A stretch of 64,000 bases of DNA from Peptostreptococcaceae bacterium. Lineage in GTDB: Bacteria; Bacillota; Clostridia; Peptostreptococcales; Peptostreptococcaceae. Of this stretch, positions 62,241 to 64,000 are shown piece by piece. The position numbers and the translations under genes were made by a program. The number at the start of each line of letters is the position of its first letter. Position 1 is the first letter of the stretch. The stretch covers positions 62,001 to 126,000 of the forward strand of contig JAOARY010000064.1 in assembly GCA_025210335.1 (NCBI GenBank). The letters are read 5' to 3'. The notes beneath the pieces are model-generated. The model worked only from the letters and a program-made list of their open reading frames with translations, was not told where the DNA came from and searched no databases.

Positions 62241-63548
62241 TTAAATTTTGACGATTTCTTCTATCATCCCATCTATATTTTTTATATTTTTTATATCTAT
62301 ATATTTTTCATAGACATAATCTATATCCTTATATTTTGCACCTTCTATTTTCGCACCATTATAAGAGCAATTAATAAATTCTATATTATCATTTTCTCTA
62401 ATAAGTTTTTCTATAAAAGACTTCATACTTTTATAACCTTTATTTGTATAGATTTCTTTTCCAAATACATTTTTAATTATTTCATATTTATAATCATTCA
62501 TTATATAATTTCTTTCAGAATAATTTTCATATATAACTTTTTTACTATGTTGTAAATTTTCATAAAACCCTAAATCTTGACCTACAAATATTATTGGATT
62601 ACAACCCATTTTTATAAGCATTGATAAGGCTGCACTAGCCACAGAACTCTTTGTTCTTAAAGAATTTTCTTTATTACTATTATATTCCCCATTATAAAAA
62701 TAGAATCTAGGACCTTTATAAGCATCTACTGTAACTTTACTAGCTGATATAAGATATATAAAAGGAATATTTGAATTTTCATAATTATTAATATGAACTC
62801 TTGTTGTATGACTTTGCTCCACTATTAAAAACATATCAGGATCAAAAGATAAATCACTAAAAGCTCTTAAAGATCTTCCTACTGAAAGAATTACAGATTT
62901 TCCTTTAAAATTTTTCAATTTTTCAATAGTATAATCTAAAGATGGTCCACCCGATATCAATATACCTGGTATATTTTCAAATTTATCAAAAAATAAAGAA
63001 GCTTCTCTATCATTTAATTTTTTATTAAATTTTGAATTTACATCCATCTCATTAATTTGATTCAATTCAAAAACATTCCTTTTTAACACCTTTAAATCAT
63101 CCAATATATTTTTAAATTCAATATTACTTTCCTCTATAGCATTTACACTTGGCTCATGGATAAAAAATTCCGAATTATCTTTTTCTATATTTATTTTCTT
63201 AAATTGAAAAATTAACTCTTCATAATTATTACTCACAATCAATTTTATCCTATTATCTTCAAATATATCTTCTAAATTTCTATTTTCTTTTGCAAAATTA
63301 AAAATATCTTCTCTTAGCTCCAAAACATAAAGTAATTGATTTTTCTTCAATATTTTTTTAATTTCTTGAATATGATATCCCAAACCAAAGCCATATAAAA
63401 TATTAATTCCCTTTGATTTTTCTGAAAAATTTTTAGAAAAATGTTTAGCTTCATTAAATACATCATATTTGCTATGAAGATAAAAATTTTTATTCCTATT
63501 TTTTATTTCTAAAGTTATATTTCCCTTTTTATCATTTCTAATTTTCAT
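62241..63548 (-). CDS. Maf-type flagellin glycosylation protein, copy 1 (DUF115)
   Basis: A 435-residue paralogue of copy 2 with the same layout: small N-terminal domain (KYDVFNEAKHFSKNFSE, INILYGFGLGYHIQE), then GILISGGPSLDYTIEKL, SVGRSLRAFSDL and ALSMLIKMGCNPIIFVGQDLGFY. ATG at 63548 overlaps the upstream 117-residue gene by 11 nt. Tandem copies may differ in target or sugar. Confidence 0.87.
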   Translation of the reverse strand: MKIRNDKKGNITLEIKNRNKNFYLHSKYDVFNEAKHFSKNFSEKSKGINILYGFGLGYHIQEIKKILKKNQLLYVLELREDIFNFAKENRNLEDIFEDNRIKLIVSNNYEELIFQFKKINIEKDNSEFFIHEPSVNAIEESNIEFKNILDDLKVLKRNVFELNQINEMDVNSKFNKKLNDREASLFFDKFENIPGILISGGPSLDYTIEKLKNFKGKSVILSVGRSLRAFSDLSFDPDMFLIVEQSHTTRVHINNYENSNIPFIYLISASKVTVDAYKGPRFYFYNGEYNSNKENSLRTKSSVASAALSMLIKMGCNPIIFVGQDLGFYENLQHSKKVIYENYSERNYIMNDYKYEIIKNVFGKEIYTNKGYKSMKSFIEKLIRENDNIEFINCSYNGAKIEGAKYKDIDYVYEKYIDIKNIKNIDGMIEEIVKI

Positions 63549-63891
63549 TCCTATCAACAACCTCAATTAATATTTCTTGCCAATTTAATAATTTTTCCTT
63601 TATTTCATATTCTAATAAATCGGAAATAAGTATCGTATCATCATTCGAAAATGCCTCTAATAAATCTTTATACACATCATTCAATTCCTCATAATTTATT
63701 GAGTGTAACTGAGTTGTAGCTTTTAAAATGCTACTAATCCACTGAAGACCTTCTACCAAATCTGGCAACATTTGTTTTGCTTTTACACCACCTTCAGAAA
63801 CAAGATCTTCTACAATTTCATCAATTCCTCTTTCAACATTGTCTATATAACTTATAGTCGTATTTAATGATTCATATTCTAAATTAGTCAT
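63538..63891 (-). CDS. Small helical protein linked to flagellar glycosylation genes
   Basis: A 117-residue, acidic, all-helical protein not assigned to a named family. SISYIDNVERGIDEIVEDL-like (TTISYIDNVERGID) and LEYEIKEKLLNWQEIL segments. Similar small proteins appear next to flagellin and maf genes in Clostridia (recollection). Coupled to maf1. ATG after AAAGGATTGATTTT. Confidence 0.7.
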   Translation of the reverse strand: MTNLEYESLNTTISYIDNVERGIDEIVEDLVSEGGVKAKQMLPDLVEGLQWISSILKATTQLHSINYEELNDVYKDLLEAFSNDDTILISDLLEYEIKEKLLNWQEILIEVVDRNEN

Positions 63892-63953
63892 AAAATCAAT
63901 CCTTTCTGTATTTATTATCTCATAATCATTTTATCAAATATATTTATAATTAA

Positions 63954-63999
63954 CTATCTTAATATAGAATTCTTACTTATAAAAAGCTATCTTAATATA
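63954..63999. repeat. Paired 13-bp direct repeats upstream of the maf operon
   Basis: CTATCTTAATATA occurs at 63954-63966 and again at 63987-63999, exactly 33 bp apart, about three DNA turns. It could be a tandem regulator site. Confidence 0.45.
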
Positions 64000-64000
64000 A

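Overview
The window reads as one contiguous piece of chromosome from a very AT-rich, motile, anaerobic Gram-positive bacterium of the class Clostridia (by eye well under one third G+C; not computed). Support comes from strong AGGAGG-type ribosome sites, many TTG starts, S-layer (SLH) proteins, a pyruvylated wall-polymer pathway, a CheW-receiver chemotaxis protein, flagellin-glycosylation (Maf) proteins and both an F-type and a V-type ATPase. Gene order from a Spo0F-like receiver through transaldolase, glpX, rho, rpmE, tdk, prfA, prmC, ywlC, ywlE, rpiB, upp and wecB to the atp operon matches the Bacillus subtilis chromosome closely, so most of the middle is ancestral backbone. I saw no tRNA, rRNA, CRISPR array, intact insertion sequence or prophage. 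Almost every gene is on the minus strand; only ade is on the plus strand.

Layout: 0-3 kb, nadA-nadB-nadC (NAD synthesis; nadC is cut by the window edge). 3-8.4 kb, cheV, recU, ade and a split transketolase. 8.4-13.2 kb, yitT and the tagA-csaB-DUF5693 envelope-polymer genes. 13.3-16.9 kb, a small anchored protein, the EndoAI/EndoA toxin-antitoxin pair, alr, acpS and a coiled-coil protein. 17-24.7 kb, an eleven-gene F-type ATPase operon whose rotor genes are unusual: one double-hairpin c subunit with one ion-binding Glu replaced by Gln, then one ordinary c subunit carrying the full Na+ signature. 25-38.6 kb, wecB, wecA/tagO, comEB, upp, rpiB, ywlE, ywlC, prfA, prmC, a DUF1385 gene, tdk, rpmE, rho, glpX and a transaldolase. 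38.7-46.8 kb, a Spo0F-like receiver, an SLH protein and an RND-TolC-membrane fusion protein efflux operon. 47-51.8 kb, galU, a secreted PepSY-like protein, a flavin disulfide oxidoreductase and long-form hpf. 52-60.6 kb, a nine-gene V-type ATPase operon. 60.7-64 kb, two tandem Maf-type glycosylation genes and a small helical protein.

How the parts fit: tagO/wecA, wecB, tagA, csaB and galU could together build a pyruvylated secondary wall polymer of the kind SLH domains bind, and an SLH protein is encoded here. The F-ATPase looks Na+-coupled, while the V-ATPase c subunit lacks the same Na+ signature, so the cell may run two ATPases with different ions. The observations most worth following are the hybrid c-ring genes with a hairpin placed on the stop codon between them, the syntenic Spo0F-like receiver in a clostridium, the TolC/RND/SLH group in an apparently single-membrane cell, the micro-ORF coupled to the second maf gene, and a hairpin that may bridge a distant ribosome site to the rho start.
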